Shown here piece by piece: positions 53,407-64,000 of a DNA stretch of 64,000 nt. The notes below the pieces were generated by a model. The model saw only the letters and a list, made by a program, of their open reading frames with translations, had not been told where the DNA came from and did not search any database. Position numbers and translations under genes: made by a program. Each line of letters opens with the position of its first letter. Positions within the stretch are counted from its first letter, which is position 1. The DNA is from Curvularia sp. ZM96 (taxonomy: Eukaryota; Ascomycota; Dothideomycetes; Pleosporales; Pleosporaceae): positions 1,302,001 through 1,366,000 of the forward strand of contig JAJGBQ010000004.1 in assembly GCA_022457065.1 (NCBI GenBank), read 5' to 3'.

Positions 53407-56400
53407 ATGGCCCATCTCTTGCGCGGAAAGCAAGCTGGAATCAGCAACGACCTCTCGCTGGGCCTCAGCCCTGATCTCTTCGTGCTTGATCATGTATGCC
53501 GCTGCCGCACACCCCCGCCCTGGCCAAAGGCCCCTCCCTCCTCATACGGGTGCGAACTAACCACACGTGAAGATCCGCAACTATGGCATAAACTCCAAGA
53601 TCACCCAAGTCGCATACGATCCTGTCCAATCTCTAATCGCCGTCGGAACGAGTGAGAGCAAATATGGCCCTGGTCAAATATACGTGTTTGGTCAGAAAAG
53701 AGTCGAAGTTGTACTACCACTTCCCAACCGCAGCGCCTCAGTCAAGATATTACAGTTCTGTGCTGAGAAGCTTTTGTGCGTAGACTCGAAAAATGACCTG
53801 TCGGTCTTCTCGCTCGAGACCAAGAAACTATTAAACGCCCACTCGCCTCCTGCAAAGATCACGGCGCTGCACAGTGATCCTGCCATCGATTATGCGCTGC
53901 TGGGCACACAACATGGCGAGGTGTACGCATACGACTTAGACAGAGAGACACTTACGCCTTTCAAGATACCCAATTTGTGGAGGGAGAAGTTTCCACAATC
54001 TCGATTGACGTCCGTCGTCACGCTGTCGTTACACCCTCGAGATATTGGCTCTCTATTGATTGGTTACAATTCCGGCGCAGTCATCTACTCATTCAAACAA
54101 AACAAGGCTGTTCATTTTTTTAATTACCGGCTTCCCAAAGGAGCTCCCGGCGGTGACTCAGATCCCAGCTCCATCTTCAAGGAACGCGAACCTCCACTGA
54201 CGCAGGCGGTGTGGCATCCGACGGGAACCTTTGTTCTGACTGGACACGAAGATAGCAGTATCGTTGTTTGGGACTCCAAGGACGGACGCGTTGTACAGGC
54301 TAGGACGCTCACGGATATCAACGTGGATAAACCAGGACCAGGGAGTTTCAGCCCTGGTGCAGTGGAGGGGTCCTTCGCACTCAAATCACCAATCTTCAAG
54401 ATTGCATGGTGCGCAAACCAGGACCCAGATGATACCGCTATCCTGGTTGCAGGCGGCCAACCTTCGAATATCTCAGCAAAGAGCCTGACTTTATTCGAGT
54501 TGGGCCGAACCCCTGTCTATGCCACTGCGTCGTGGCAGGTCCTCTCAGATCACTTTGAAAACCCTAAAAGGCAAAGAATACTGCCATGCCCTCCTGGGAC
54601 AGAAGTTGTTGACCTTTTCCTTATCCCAAGATCTTCGCCCCACTACGCTGGTTGCCATGATCCTATTGCAATCATCGCTTTGCTCGCATCCGGCGAGTTG
54701 ATTACTCTGTCGTTCCCAAGTGGTATGCCGATTACGCCCACTAATCAACTACATCTCTCTATGACACTAGTTCATCCTTACGTCAACTACATCAACCTTG
54801 CGCCGGTGGAGCGTACCCGATGGCTCGGCATGACTGAAAAGCGGCAACATGGTCCTCAGTTCTTGATCGGTGGTGCAGAAGCGGTACAACCACTCAAAAG
54901 ATTCGAGAATCGAAACATTGTCCAGACAGCTCATGCTGATGGCACGATAAGGCTATGGGATGCGGGACATGCTGACGAAATTGAGAACCATGCACTGTTG
55001 CAGGTCGATGTTGCTCGAGCGGTTGGACGACCAGAGGATGTCCACGTCACGCAAACCTCATTCGCGGGTGCCGCCTCTGAGCTTTCTGTTGGCCTGAAGA
55101 CGGGTGAAGTAGTAGTGTTCAGATGGAACGTAAACAGCCACGCCGGACAAGACCATCCACCCAGTGAAAACACACCCCAAGCACTTACCAACATCACGGA
55201 TAGAAGCGAACCGACTGTCAAGGAAGGATTGTTACCTTTTACTCTATTTGATGGAGGTAATGGGCCGGTCACGGCTTTGAAGCACTCAGACGTCGGCTTC
55301 GTCGCTGCAGGCTTTGAAGGGGGAAGCTTTGCGATCATTGACCTACGAGGACCAGCTGCCATCTTTCAAGCGTCTGTACAAGATTTTGTCAAGACTGATA
55401 AGCGCTCAAGTTTCCGGCGCAGCTCAACACAAGCTGTACCAAAAGCAGAGTGGCCGACTTGTATCGAATTTAGTGTTATGACGCTCGAGGACGAAGACTA
55501 TTCTAGTATCCTGGTACACGTGGGCACCAACCTTGGCCACCTCGCAACCTTTAAGCTACTCCCAGAATCAAGTGGTCGATACTCAGCAAAGCTTGCTGGT
55601 GTTTGCTCGCTGGACGACAGAGTCCAGAGTATCTGTCCCATCCACGCTGAAACAGGCCGTCCTGCATATGCCTCACAATCAACTGTCGGTGGCCTGAGGA
55701 CTGGATTGAAGGTCAACGGCGTGCTTTTGGCAGTTACTTGCTCTGAAGCAAGATTGTTTCGACCCGCTACCAGCAAGGGCGCGCACAAAACTTTCGACCA
55801 GTACTTGTGCGATACCGCAATGGTTGTAAGATACGAGCAGAGCGGGTATGCATTGCTTGGTCTCTATGGTGATGGCTGTGCAAGAGCATACTCATTGCCA
55901 GCCTTGAAGGAAATTGCTTCCGTCAATGTCAGTGACTTTCTAGATGTCCGACGTTTTCCAGAGGCGATTATCACAGCTACGGGAGACATCCTTGGTTGGA
56001 AGGGTCCAGCAGAATTGGGTCTGGTTAACATATTTGGAACTGGATTCCGATAGTAAGTCGCCGTATCTATGTAGTCGATTGTCTTTGGCGCTAACAGCTT
56101 GTAGTGATCGAACAAAAGACGTCCTGCTTAATCCAGACTTGGTCATCCCACCACGACCGACTATCAGCAATATGCAATGGATATCCGGAACCCAATATGT
56201 AACACCGGCCGATATGGACCTACTCAGTAAGATATCATTTATGAATACCCTTTAACAGCATCCTGCTAACATCTTGTACAGTTGGTGGTCCGGATCGGCC
56301 ACTGTCAAATCGCCAACTGGCCCAACAGCGCGCAGAGGCTGAGCAGGAACGACGCCGTAATAATCCCTCTTCATCTATATCACCTGCTGCCCAGTACCAG

Positions 56401-56619
56401 TCCTACCCTACACAGGCAAACTCACAGGCTCAAGAAGGCTGGGGTGCGTGGGCTTCACGGCAACTCAACGAACGTACCGAGAAGCTCAATATTGTCGGCG
56501 ACAGCATGGACAACCTCTCACAGAACAGCGCAGGCTGGGCAAACGATGTCAACAAGTTCGTAGGAAAACAGAAGAGAGGTTTTGTGATGGGAGCTGTCAA
56601 GAGTAAGTTCGGGTTGTAG
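53407..56619 (+). CDS. sro7: Lethal(2) giant larvae/Sro7-type exocytosis regulator
   Basis: Exons 53407-53493, 53573-56052, 56105-56226 and 56282-56619 (introns 79, 52 and 55 nt) give 1008 aa. The small first exon encodes the typical start MAHLLRGKQAGISNDLS. Two seven-bladed WD40 propellers fill most of the chain, with repeats such as LTGHEDSSIVVWDSKDGR and AHADGTIRLWDAG. The C-terminal tail contains an R-SNARE-like segment (residues SQNSAGWANDVNKFVGKQKR). Yeast Sro7/Sro77 bind the plasma-membrane t-SNARE Sec9 and act with Sec4 and the exocyst in polarised secretion. Length and order agree with fungal family members. The last codons (GAVKSKFGL) overlap a donor-like GTAAGT that is not used. 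Confidence 0.93.
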
Positions 56620-56784
56620 AGCGATGGCTGGTGGATTGCTTCTCTTCGTCATTCTTTGAGTCAGTGCTCTGATTTGAAATGTCACGCCTTTCATCTTGTT
56701 GTGTTCACAGGCACAGGAAAAGCTTTTTCGGAAAGCGCAATGAATTTATGGTCAACGTCTCATCTTTACATACTACCTCTTACT

Positions 56785-57837
56785 CTATTTCTGCTGTTGC
56801 CGCTGTAGCTGTTGTTGTTCATCTTCTTCCAGCCACTCGCTCAACCGCTTCATATGCGCCCCAAATTCGCCAAAATTGCTGAGATCCATTGACTTCGTGC
56901 ACCAATCCAGTTTCCTAGCTATAACATTAAGAGTGTCTAGCTTCTTCTTAACCTTGCCATACGTTGTGCGGATATTTTCAAACTTAAGATCTTCGTTGTT
57001 TAAGATAGTACCGCCTAGACAAGGCGAGACGACTGGTGCTGACAAAGGAGGAGATTGAGGTGTTAATAGAGGCGGGACTATTGTTAAAAGGATAGGCTTT
57101 TTGTTGTTCGTGACTTGTAGTGGCGCGCTTTCTTTATTGGCCACCTCTTCCTGCATACTATCTTCCCCTTTGACTTTTTTTAGGTTGTCTTGTTTAATGC
57201 GTAGATCACGTGAAGTGACTTTCCTCTCTAAGAGGTCCTCAAGCTGCTTAATTCTCGCGTTTGCAGCCTTGAGCTCATTGCGTAATTGCTGGACCTCTCG
57301 TGCCTCTTCTTCATTAGAAGATACCATGATAGCATTGTTTTCCTCCTCTTGAGAGATCGTCTTTGTCGCAACCTCTGAATGCCTTGCTACCCTACTTTCT
57401 GCGGTATTCGTATTGGGTTTCGCTGGTAGAGTCTTTGTTACTCCCTTTCCCTTTACTTTTCGTTTCTGTTTCTCGTTTGTGGATCTTGTTCTAGGCGGCA
57501 TGGTTCTGTCAACAGGTCCGTGTTTTGATGCGAGGCTTTGTGTGGCGGAGGTTGTGTCTCTGACTTTAGATGGCGATGAAGAATAGGACGCGATTAACGT
57601 GCTTGACGGCCGTCGATATGCCCTTTGACGGTCGAAAAGAAGAGTGGTGAAGAGATCAGGATCGCCTAATGGCTGGGAACGGTATGATGGCGTTGGTGCT
57701 GACGAAGGAGGTTGATCGTGATAGCTATTGTTTGGAAGTTAGCATTTGATTATGCTATTGGGTACGAAGTAAACTCACCAGGTTGGATGCAGATGTATCC
57801 TCTGTCTATTGTAAGTGAGATGCTGATCTGAATTCAT
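56785..57837 (-). CDS. Coiled-coil protein, 332 aa, lineage-specific type
   Basis: Minus-strand exons 57837-57779 and 57724-56785 (54-nt intron: GTGAGT donor, TGCTAAC branch, CAATAG acceptor) give 332 aa. The start exon (MNSDQHLTYNRQRIHLH) was found by following the frame upstream of an internal ATG at 57501. The middle has a nuclear-localisation-like KQKRKVKGKG and a coiled coil (about residues 160-200, VQQLRNELKAANARIKQLED). A short C-terminal helical block (KLDTLNVIARKLDWCTKSMD) precedes a Gln-rich end. Codons in the second half are more A/T-ending than in its neighbours. No family recognised; it could be a lineage-restricted or repeat-derived gene. Confidence 0.65.
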
Positions 57838-58700
57838 AGCTTCGCCTGATGAAATGCCCTTCTATAAGCCCCAGGTATTATCACAACAATTTAAGAGGGG
57901 ATGGACACTGCCACGGGTGACTATACTCGTAGCAGAGGAGAATCGAGGCTGCGCTTTACCTTAGACTGAAGGCTAAATTCGACTAATTAAGCGGTGAATC
58001 AACGGCAGTCCTGGTGTCCGGTAGCCGAGTAGATGAGAAAATTATCACCGTATAGCTTCCACGTGCCTGTGATATTTACACCGTGAGTGGGAATAGAACG
58101 CAAAGTTTAGGTCACACGAGAATAGTTTAAGCAGTATTTCGGACATCTGCTAGTGCCAAACCACTAGTACAGGCAAAGAGGCTTAGGCTGTTGTTAACGC
58201 TGTGGATTGGCGTAACGACCCGCCTTCAATACGGACCATGATCAATGGGATTCTTCGGCCGGTCAATTGACCTGCTATTAGGTAAGAGAGCATGGTAAAG
58301 TAGCGGAGTGTGTCTCACTTGGAAGCAATGACTGCTGTTGGGAACATCACGAGTATCCTCTATAACCTAAGTTATATTCACAAGAAAGATGTCATGATGT
58401 TATACACAAGTATCAATTTCAGCAAGATCAAGAGCGGTCTATCACATACGCCGAGGTATCATATTCCATTTAAACCACTGGCCATCTTTCTCCCCCACAT
58501 ATGATGTACCGAAATTACCCCAAGAAATATATGGCAATGCCCTCACGCCTGTTTAGCAATCAAGCTTTGTCTTCGTTATACATTAGGTCGTGAAAAGAAA
58601 AACCCAATAGCAAACCGCAGAAAGCGTTTACAAGTCTAAAGAAGTGAACGGGTGTAAAAGAATATACCAAAAAGAAGAAGAACTCCGTCAACAGTACGTA
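57838..58700. other. Intergenic region
   Basis: AT-richer than the surroundings. A 12-bp perfect palindrome (GGTCAATTGACC) lies at 58261-58272. No gene seen. Confidence 0.5.
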
Positions 58701-61700
58701 CTAGTACATCTCTCCTTCTCTGTCTTTGCCATTAGCGTGTCTCATGCTTCCCACCACGCTGGCACGTCCACTTCCTCCAACTCGATTCCCACCAGCTGAT
58801 GCACTTCTTTGCACGCTTTCGTTTTCTTCGTCCCTTCGGTCTCTTTCCTTCTCTAGAGCAGCCCTCAAATCGGCATTCTCTTCGACTTTTTGCTCCAATC
58901 GCTTCCTGGCGCCGCTACGATCCAGTAGTCGCGCCTCTCGCTCAGCTTTCAACCGTCGTTCGAGTTCTTTGAGGCGATGTATCCATTTCTGCTCGCTTGG
59001 CTGAACGGGCCCAGCAGCAGGGTAGGGATGGCCCGGCGTCGAAGATGAGAGGTGCTCAACAACGGAGGCGGACTGCGCACGCAGAAGCGTTTGTGCCATG
59101 CTAGCACGCTTAGACGAGGTAGGCGACCCAGCCCGCGACGAGGAACGGCTGAGAATGACGTCGTTTCCAGATTGTGTGGTTGTGGTAATAGCGCGAAGGG
59201 TTTGGACTTCGGATCGCAAAGTCTTGTTCTCAGACCGCAGTTTGTTAATCTCAGCTGTGTTCAGATCAACGATACCTCCACGAACTGTGCTAGGTCTTCC
59301 GATTGATTGTCGTTGTGCCATGACAAGCTTTTCGAGCTGGTCAAGTCTCTTGACACGGGTTTCCAGGGTGTGTTCGAGAGTCTGATAGTCGCGGACCAAA
59401 TCTTTCTCGATGTTCCTGATCCTTTGCTTGAAACCACCAATGATACCTTCCACAGTCCTCACCGCGAAAATGATATTCTTGTTAAAGCCCTGAACATTCT
59501 TCGAGATGAGCTCCATGGAGGTAAGTTCTCCATTGATAAGCGCATGGTTACGGGACCATTCAGTGCCACAAAGCGTGGACAGTCTGTTCCATAGAGCGTA
59601 CAGAAGGTTGTTGCGCTCAAGCAGCTGTTCCTTGTACTGTTTTTCCAGATTGTGGAGTCTATGGCGATCCTGGTTACGGAGACTTTCGAGTTCGAGAATC
59701 TTTGCCTCATGCTGCTGAGCTGCCCTGGCAGTAGATTGGTGGCTGCGTTTGGCATTCTCGAATGCTGCTTGATCTTGTCTACGTGCTTGACGCTCGCGCT
59801 CCAGTAGCTCAGACAAACGACGGCTTTCCATTCCAGTGTTTTCCAGAAGAGTATCACGATTACGCAAAAGTCGGTCCTTCTCCGCGAGGTCTGATTTGAC
59901 AACGTCGAGTTCTTGGGTGGTAGTCTGAAGATCTCTTTGGAGCTTTGTGATGTCCTGTACAATGTGTAAGCAGATAACGTGATGAATTAAGGGCATTACT
60001 CCGTACCTTGAAAAGGCTTGCCCTCGTACCGTTGAGGTTACCCAGGGACTCACGAAGAGTATGCTCCAGCTCGTCATGCCGTTGCTGCCAGGTCGAAGCC
60101 TCAACTTCTTTGCCGGACAGGTTCTTTCGTAGCTTCCGGCTGTCCTCTTTGAGTTTGGTCAGCTGGGTGTTGAGCTCTGTAATGATCTTTTCCACCTCTT
60201 GTTTCTCTTGGGTTTCCAAGACGTCGCGTTGCTGTCTTTCTTCTGCCATACGCTCCTCCAGATCTCGGGAACGTTCTCTGGCCTCTTGCAGAGTAGCTTG
60301 GGTGTGGTTCAGAGCTGACTCAAGTTCACCGATCTTGATTTTGTCGGTTTCCTGTTCTTCTCGAAGGAAATCGATCTCACCCTGGCAAGACTCGAGCTGA
60401 ATGTCCAATCGCTCATTCTTCGATCTTTCCTCACTGATGACTTTGTCCTGTTTGTTCAACTCTTCATTGGCATCGCTGAGTTCGGTCTCGAGATTCTGAA
60501 TCTTGCGCAGGCTTGCGTCTCGATCGTCCTCGAGCTGCAACAGGCTTTCACTAACGTTCTTCATTTCCTGCTGCAAAGCGTGGAAATCTTCGGTGATGTT
60601 CTCCAGATCGGTATAGAGGCGATCCCGTTCATTCTGCTTCTGTTCGAGTTCGATTTCCAGCCGTTGTACAGTGTCCAAAGCTTCTTGTCTCAGCTCTTCG
60701 CATTCTTGCTCCTTGTCTTGTAGCAACTCCAACGCTTCATCACGTTCGCTGGCCAGTGCCTGGAGATCTTCTGTCTGAGCCTCTATCTCCCTTTCCAGTT
60801 CCCGCACTTTGTTCTCCGAGGTTTCAAGCATGTCAAGATGGCCATTCAACTGATCGTCAAGCTCTTTGTATGAAAGTTTCAAGTGCGACAGTTCGTCTCT
60901 TAGCGCCGCGTTCTTGCTTTCGTAATCATCTCGTTCAGGGTCGCTTGTTTGCGTGTTACGAGTACCACCGCTTGCACGTGAGACAGACCGCATGTGGTTG
61001 CGAGAAATTGAGCGCTCCAGGATGCTATCACCCGTAGTCGACCCAGTGTCGCCTCTTCTAATGGTAAGCTTCAAGCTCTCGTTTTCTTCCCTCAACCGAA
61101 GGTTTTCCCGATTTCTTGACGTAAGCATAGAAGCCTGGGCATGTAAGTCTCGCTGCAGCTTGTCATTGTCGTTTTGCAGTTGCTCTACAAGCGTGGTGCT
61201 TGTACCGCCAGTTGACACTGGTGCAGCAGGGTCATTGCCGTCAGAATCAGCGTTTGAGCGTGCTGTGAAAGATTGGTGAATGCGCCGCGAGTTGTTGAAG
61301 GTTTTATTCACATGGTGGTTCGACACGGAATGTTGTTGCATTTGTTGCATCTGCTCCTTTAGACGCTGAACCTCTTCGTGGAGTTGCTCTGCCTCTGCCT
61401 CTGCTTGTTGACAACGAGCCTCAACTTGCTCGCGTCTTGCTCGCTCGTCTTCGAAATCCTCCTTCCACATGTTGATGGCCTCATCGACACCGGCGGAGTC
61501 GCCGCCCGAGCCCTTTTCCCGCATGGCCTTGATGTAGTCGGCCATGCGTCGATTGTCGGCTTCCTTTTGAAGCGCTTCCTGCTGCCATTGATCTACAGTA
61601 ATCTCGGTAGACTCCAAGCGCTCTCGAAGGAACTCAATCTCTTCTTCTAGCTCTGCTTGCCGCGACGAGGGTTCACTTCTTCCATCCTCGGAGCCGCTGG

Positions 61701-63495
61701 CAACGTCCTTGGCGTTAGCAGATCCTTCTTCTTGGGCCTTGAGCCTACGCTCTAGGTCTCTGATCTTCTTTCGCATGGATTGACCTTCCTTCTTCTCCGT
61801 GGCCAGATCTGTTTGCAGCTGAACGTTCTTTGAAATCATCTCCTTAACCCCCTCGTCTGAACGGTTCTGGAGCGCTTGATCCAAAAAATGAATTTTGAGC
61901 TTGAGGTCGAAGTTTTCCTTGCTAAGTTTGTCAATCTTACTGTTTTGTTCCTTGAGCGTCAGATTATGCTTGCTCCGTGTGAAGGGGGTGGCCATGTGCC
62001 GTTTGTCAGGCGACCGCGAGTGCTTAGCTCTGAAGTCGCGGGCAATAGAATCTGGAACTTGGATATCCTGAACGTGTCTAGCAATGACTGTGTCGGTAGG
62101 TGCAGCAGGCTGAACACTTGGAGCACGTGGCGTCTCGGGTGGTGTTGCACTGCCGGGCACTTCTTCGTCTAAACGGCCCAGACTATTATCTGGTTGCAGA
62201 AAGCCGGACAACGAATTGGCACTAATACTCCGGCCCTTGTCCCAAGGGTTAGTGTCACTGTACCCGGACATGGATGATGCGATGCTACCCAAACTCGGTA
62301 GGCGTGATAAGGCAATGCTCATTTTCTGGGGTGCGCTTGAGCGCGGAACTGCGCCTCCAGTCTGAAGGGCAAAGTCTGCACCTAGGCTTGATTCGGTTGC
62401 GCCATCTCCAGATGCATCGGAGCGATTCGTCAGGGAGGACACGGAAGACCGCTGGCTTGAATTGCGGTGTTGCAGGTAGTTTGGTCGATTACTTACCTTT
62501 AGTGAGCTCGCAGGAACAGCTGGCGGAGGCATTGCTACACTGTCAACGCTGGATTCAGTCGTATTTGTGAGCGAGGATCCATCTTCAGTTTGGGAGAAAT
62601 CCGGGGCCTTGACTGTGGAAGCACTGGATGTTGGGCGCCGCATGTCACCTTCTTTTTGTTGGGCACCTGGAGCGGTTTGCCTATCTTGTGAGATTGCCTC
62701 GTTGCTTTGCTCTTCCCTATCGCTGTCGTAGTTGGCATCTGGCGCGTGCTGTGCAGTTTCCTCTGCTATGGCGCGTGATTGGCTTCGTTGCGCTGCTTGT
62801 GCAGCGGGCGAGGAAGGGGCCACGTCTGATATCGATGTGTCGGCATCTATGGAGTCGTCCATAGAGTCGTCAGCACCATGATGCAGAGGCTGAGCAGGAG
62901 GTGCCTTGTAAGCAGTCGCAGGTGTGGGGCCGTCTGAAAAGGAAGGGGAGTCTGCGTGATAGGAGTTCCTGTGTTGCGAACTAGTCGGTGTATGCCCACT
63001 TCGCACCTCAAGCTTCTTGGGCTTCTTTTTCGGCTTCGTCATCTCTTCAAGAGTGTCCATAACTCTGCGCATTGCCGATTCGTCATGGGCTGGACGAGAC
63101 GACTGCTGCGAGTTTCCTGGTGAGCCCCCGAATAGGTACGTGTCGTCGGCACCAGGCAGTATCTGTGTTGCTTCGGCGTGGATGGGTGCTTCCGGTATGA
63201 AGCTCGACTCTATGTCCATCAATTGGCGCTTCATCTCGCCGTCGTCAAAGGCGCTCTCGTCATGGGGCGCGTCTCCTTCACCGACTACATCGGGGATGAT
63301 GCTGTCGTCGTCCTCCAGGGGGAGCGGCGGGAGGTCTGAGTCGGGCTGTCCAAAGAGTTGGTCAGGGTCGTCTTGGGATGTGTCGTGGTCCATGTGCTCG
63401 TCGTCTGCGGATGCGGGCGCGGGGGTTGAGAGTGTCGAGTCGGGCTTTGTTTGCAAGGGCTCAGAGGTGGAGACGGGAGGGTTGTTGGAGGACAT
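58701..63495 (-). CDS. apsB: ApsB/Mto1-like microtubule-organising protein
   Basis: Minus-strand exons 63495-60007 and 59954-58701 (52-nt intron, GTACGG donor, GTACAG acceptor) give 1580 aa. About 490 disordered, acidic then Ser-rich residues precede the Cnn/CM1 motif (about residues 503-545, KEQNSKIDKLSKENFDLKLK), which in this family recruits the gamma-tubulin complex. A coiled coil of some 850 residues follows. Near the C-terminus HRLKELERRLKAEREARLLD matches the Mto2-binding segment of Mto1-type proteins. Relatives: A. nidulans ApsB and S. pombe Mto1, which act at spindle-pole-body outer plaques and septal or other cytoplasmic MTOCs. The protein is longer than ApsB mainly through its N-terminus. 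A GTAAGT...CAG pattern within exon 1 (about 62454-62498) is a 45-base in-frame stretch and is kept as coding. Confidence 0.92.
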
Positions 63496-63954
63496 GGTAG
63501 CGGGTGCACGCGCAACAGCAGGCAGGGCAGTCGCGGGAGATACAGGAAGGGCGAGGCCTACTCATGCGCATGTTGCAGCGGCCAGGGCTGCAGTCGAGTC
63601 GAAGATTCACAACAATTGCGGTGGATGGCCTGGCCTTGCTCGCCTGTGACAACAGAGCGCGCGTTGTTTAGCCCTGCGCTAGTGTCAATCCGTCATTCCC
63701 GCCGCCCGGGCGCCCCAGCCAAGCCCCATCTCGCCTAACGCTGAACGCATACTCCGTACATACATATTTCGTACGCTGCAAGGCGGGCCCCTGCCATGTG
63801 TTTGACAGTGCGAAACCTCAAACACACACTGCCCACCATTTTACATACGGCGCACTGCCATGGTGACTTGCTATGGGGCTTCAACGTGCTTGTTATTCTG
63901 CTGACCTGGCCTATGTAGTTTGCGCATGCCCAGCGCTAGTATCCCTCTGCAGTC

Positions 63955-63955
<1 letters not shown>
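63496..63955. other. Upstream region of the ApsB-like gene
   Basis: Promoter and leader sequence; short ORFs are chance. No gene seen. Confidence 0.45.

Positions 63956-63988
<33 letters not shown>
63956..63988. repeat. (CTG)11 / (CAG)11 trinucleotide repeat
   Basis: Eleven perfect CTG units near the right edge. On the minus strand one frame reads Leu-Arg-Leu-Lys followed by Gln x11 and TGA; another reads an Ala run followed by VTAEGY and TAG. Either could be the C-terminus of a minus-strand gene lying outside the window, or the repeat is intergenic. Confidence 0.85.
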
Positions 63989-63991
<3 letters not shown>

Positions 63992-64000
63992 CAGCCTCAA

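Noticed and set aside
62454..62498. GTAAGT...CAG 45-base pattern in the ApsB-like gene
   Set aside because: It is in frame, shorter than other introns, lacks a good branch site, and its translation fits the surrounding protein.

Overview
The window is eukaryotic nuclear DNA from a filamentous ascomycete. The evidence is short introns (about 47-110 nt) with GTRNGT donors, CTRAC-like branch sites and YAG acceptors, pyrimidine-rich leaders before start codons, and a gene set typical of Pezizomycotina: an ApsB/Mto1-type microtubule organiser, an AMSH-like deubiquitinase, Mon1, Sro7/Lgl, an ASPM-like protein and a Zn2Cys6 regulator. Gene content and spacing suggest Dothideomycetes (Pleosporales), but that is inference. 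I see no intact transposon, tRNA gene, CRISPR array or secondary-metabolite cluster.

Layout, left to right. 0-8 kb: a 58-residue six-cysteine secreted protein, an ER protein disulfide isomerase, a split-barrel flavin-type protein, a second six-cysteine secreted protein and an omega-like glutathione transferase. 8-18.4 kb: an ASPM-like spindle protein, an unrecognised 334-residue protein, MON1 with unusually large introns, and a PRISE-type NAD(P)-dependent reductase. 19.0-22.1 kb: a three-exon gene for an 89-residue protein that I assembled by hand, divergent from a protein tyrosine phosphatase whose reading frame stays open for 143 residues past its stop and ends in a membrane anchor. 22.1-32.1 kb: about 10 kb without a supportable gene. 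32-35 kb: a compact Zn2Cys6 regulator and an aldose 1-epimerase. 35.2-39.1 kb: another gene-poor stretch. 39-64 kb: a dense block holding AMSH-like protease, PKR1, a zinc-ribbon/SDR fusion, an F-box-like protein, a large mitochondrial protein, a Gln/Tyr-rich nuclear-type protein, SRO7/Lgl, a two-exon coiled-coil protein and an ApsB/Mto1 homologue. The window ends in a CTG repeat.

The genes do not form one pathway. Several belong to common cell-biological themes: endomembrane traffic (MON1 at vacuole fusion, the AMSH-like enzyme on endosomal cargo, SRO7 at exocytosis, PKR1 and PDI in the ER) and microtubule organisation (ASPM-like and ApsB-like). The least expected items are the open frame after the phosphatase stop, the 89-residue gene, the two small cysteine-rich secreted proteins, and the zinc-ribbon SDR that lacks the catalytic tyrosine. 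All intron positions were read by eye and need transcript support.
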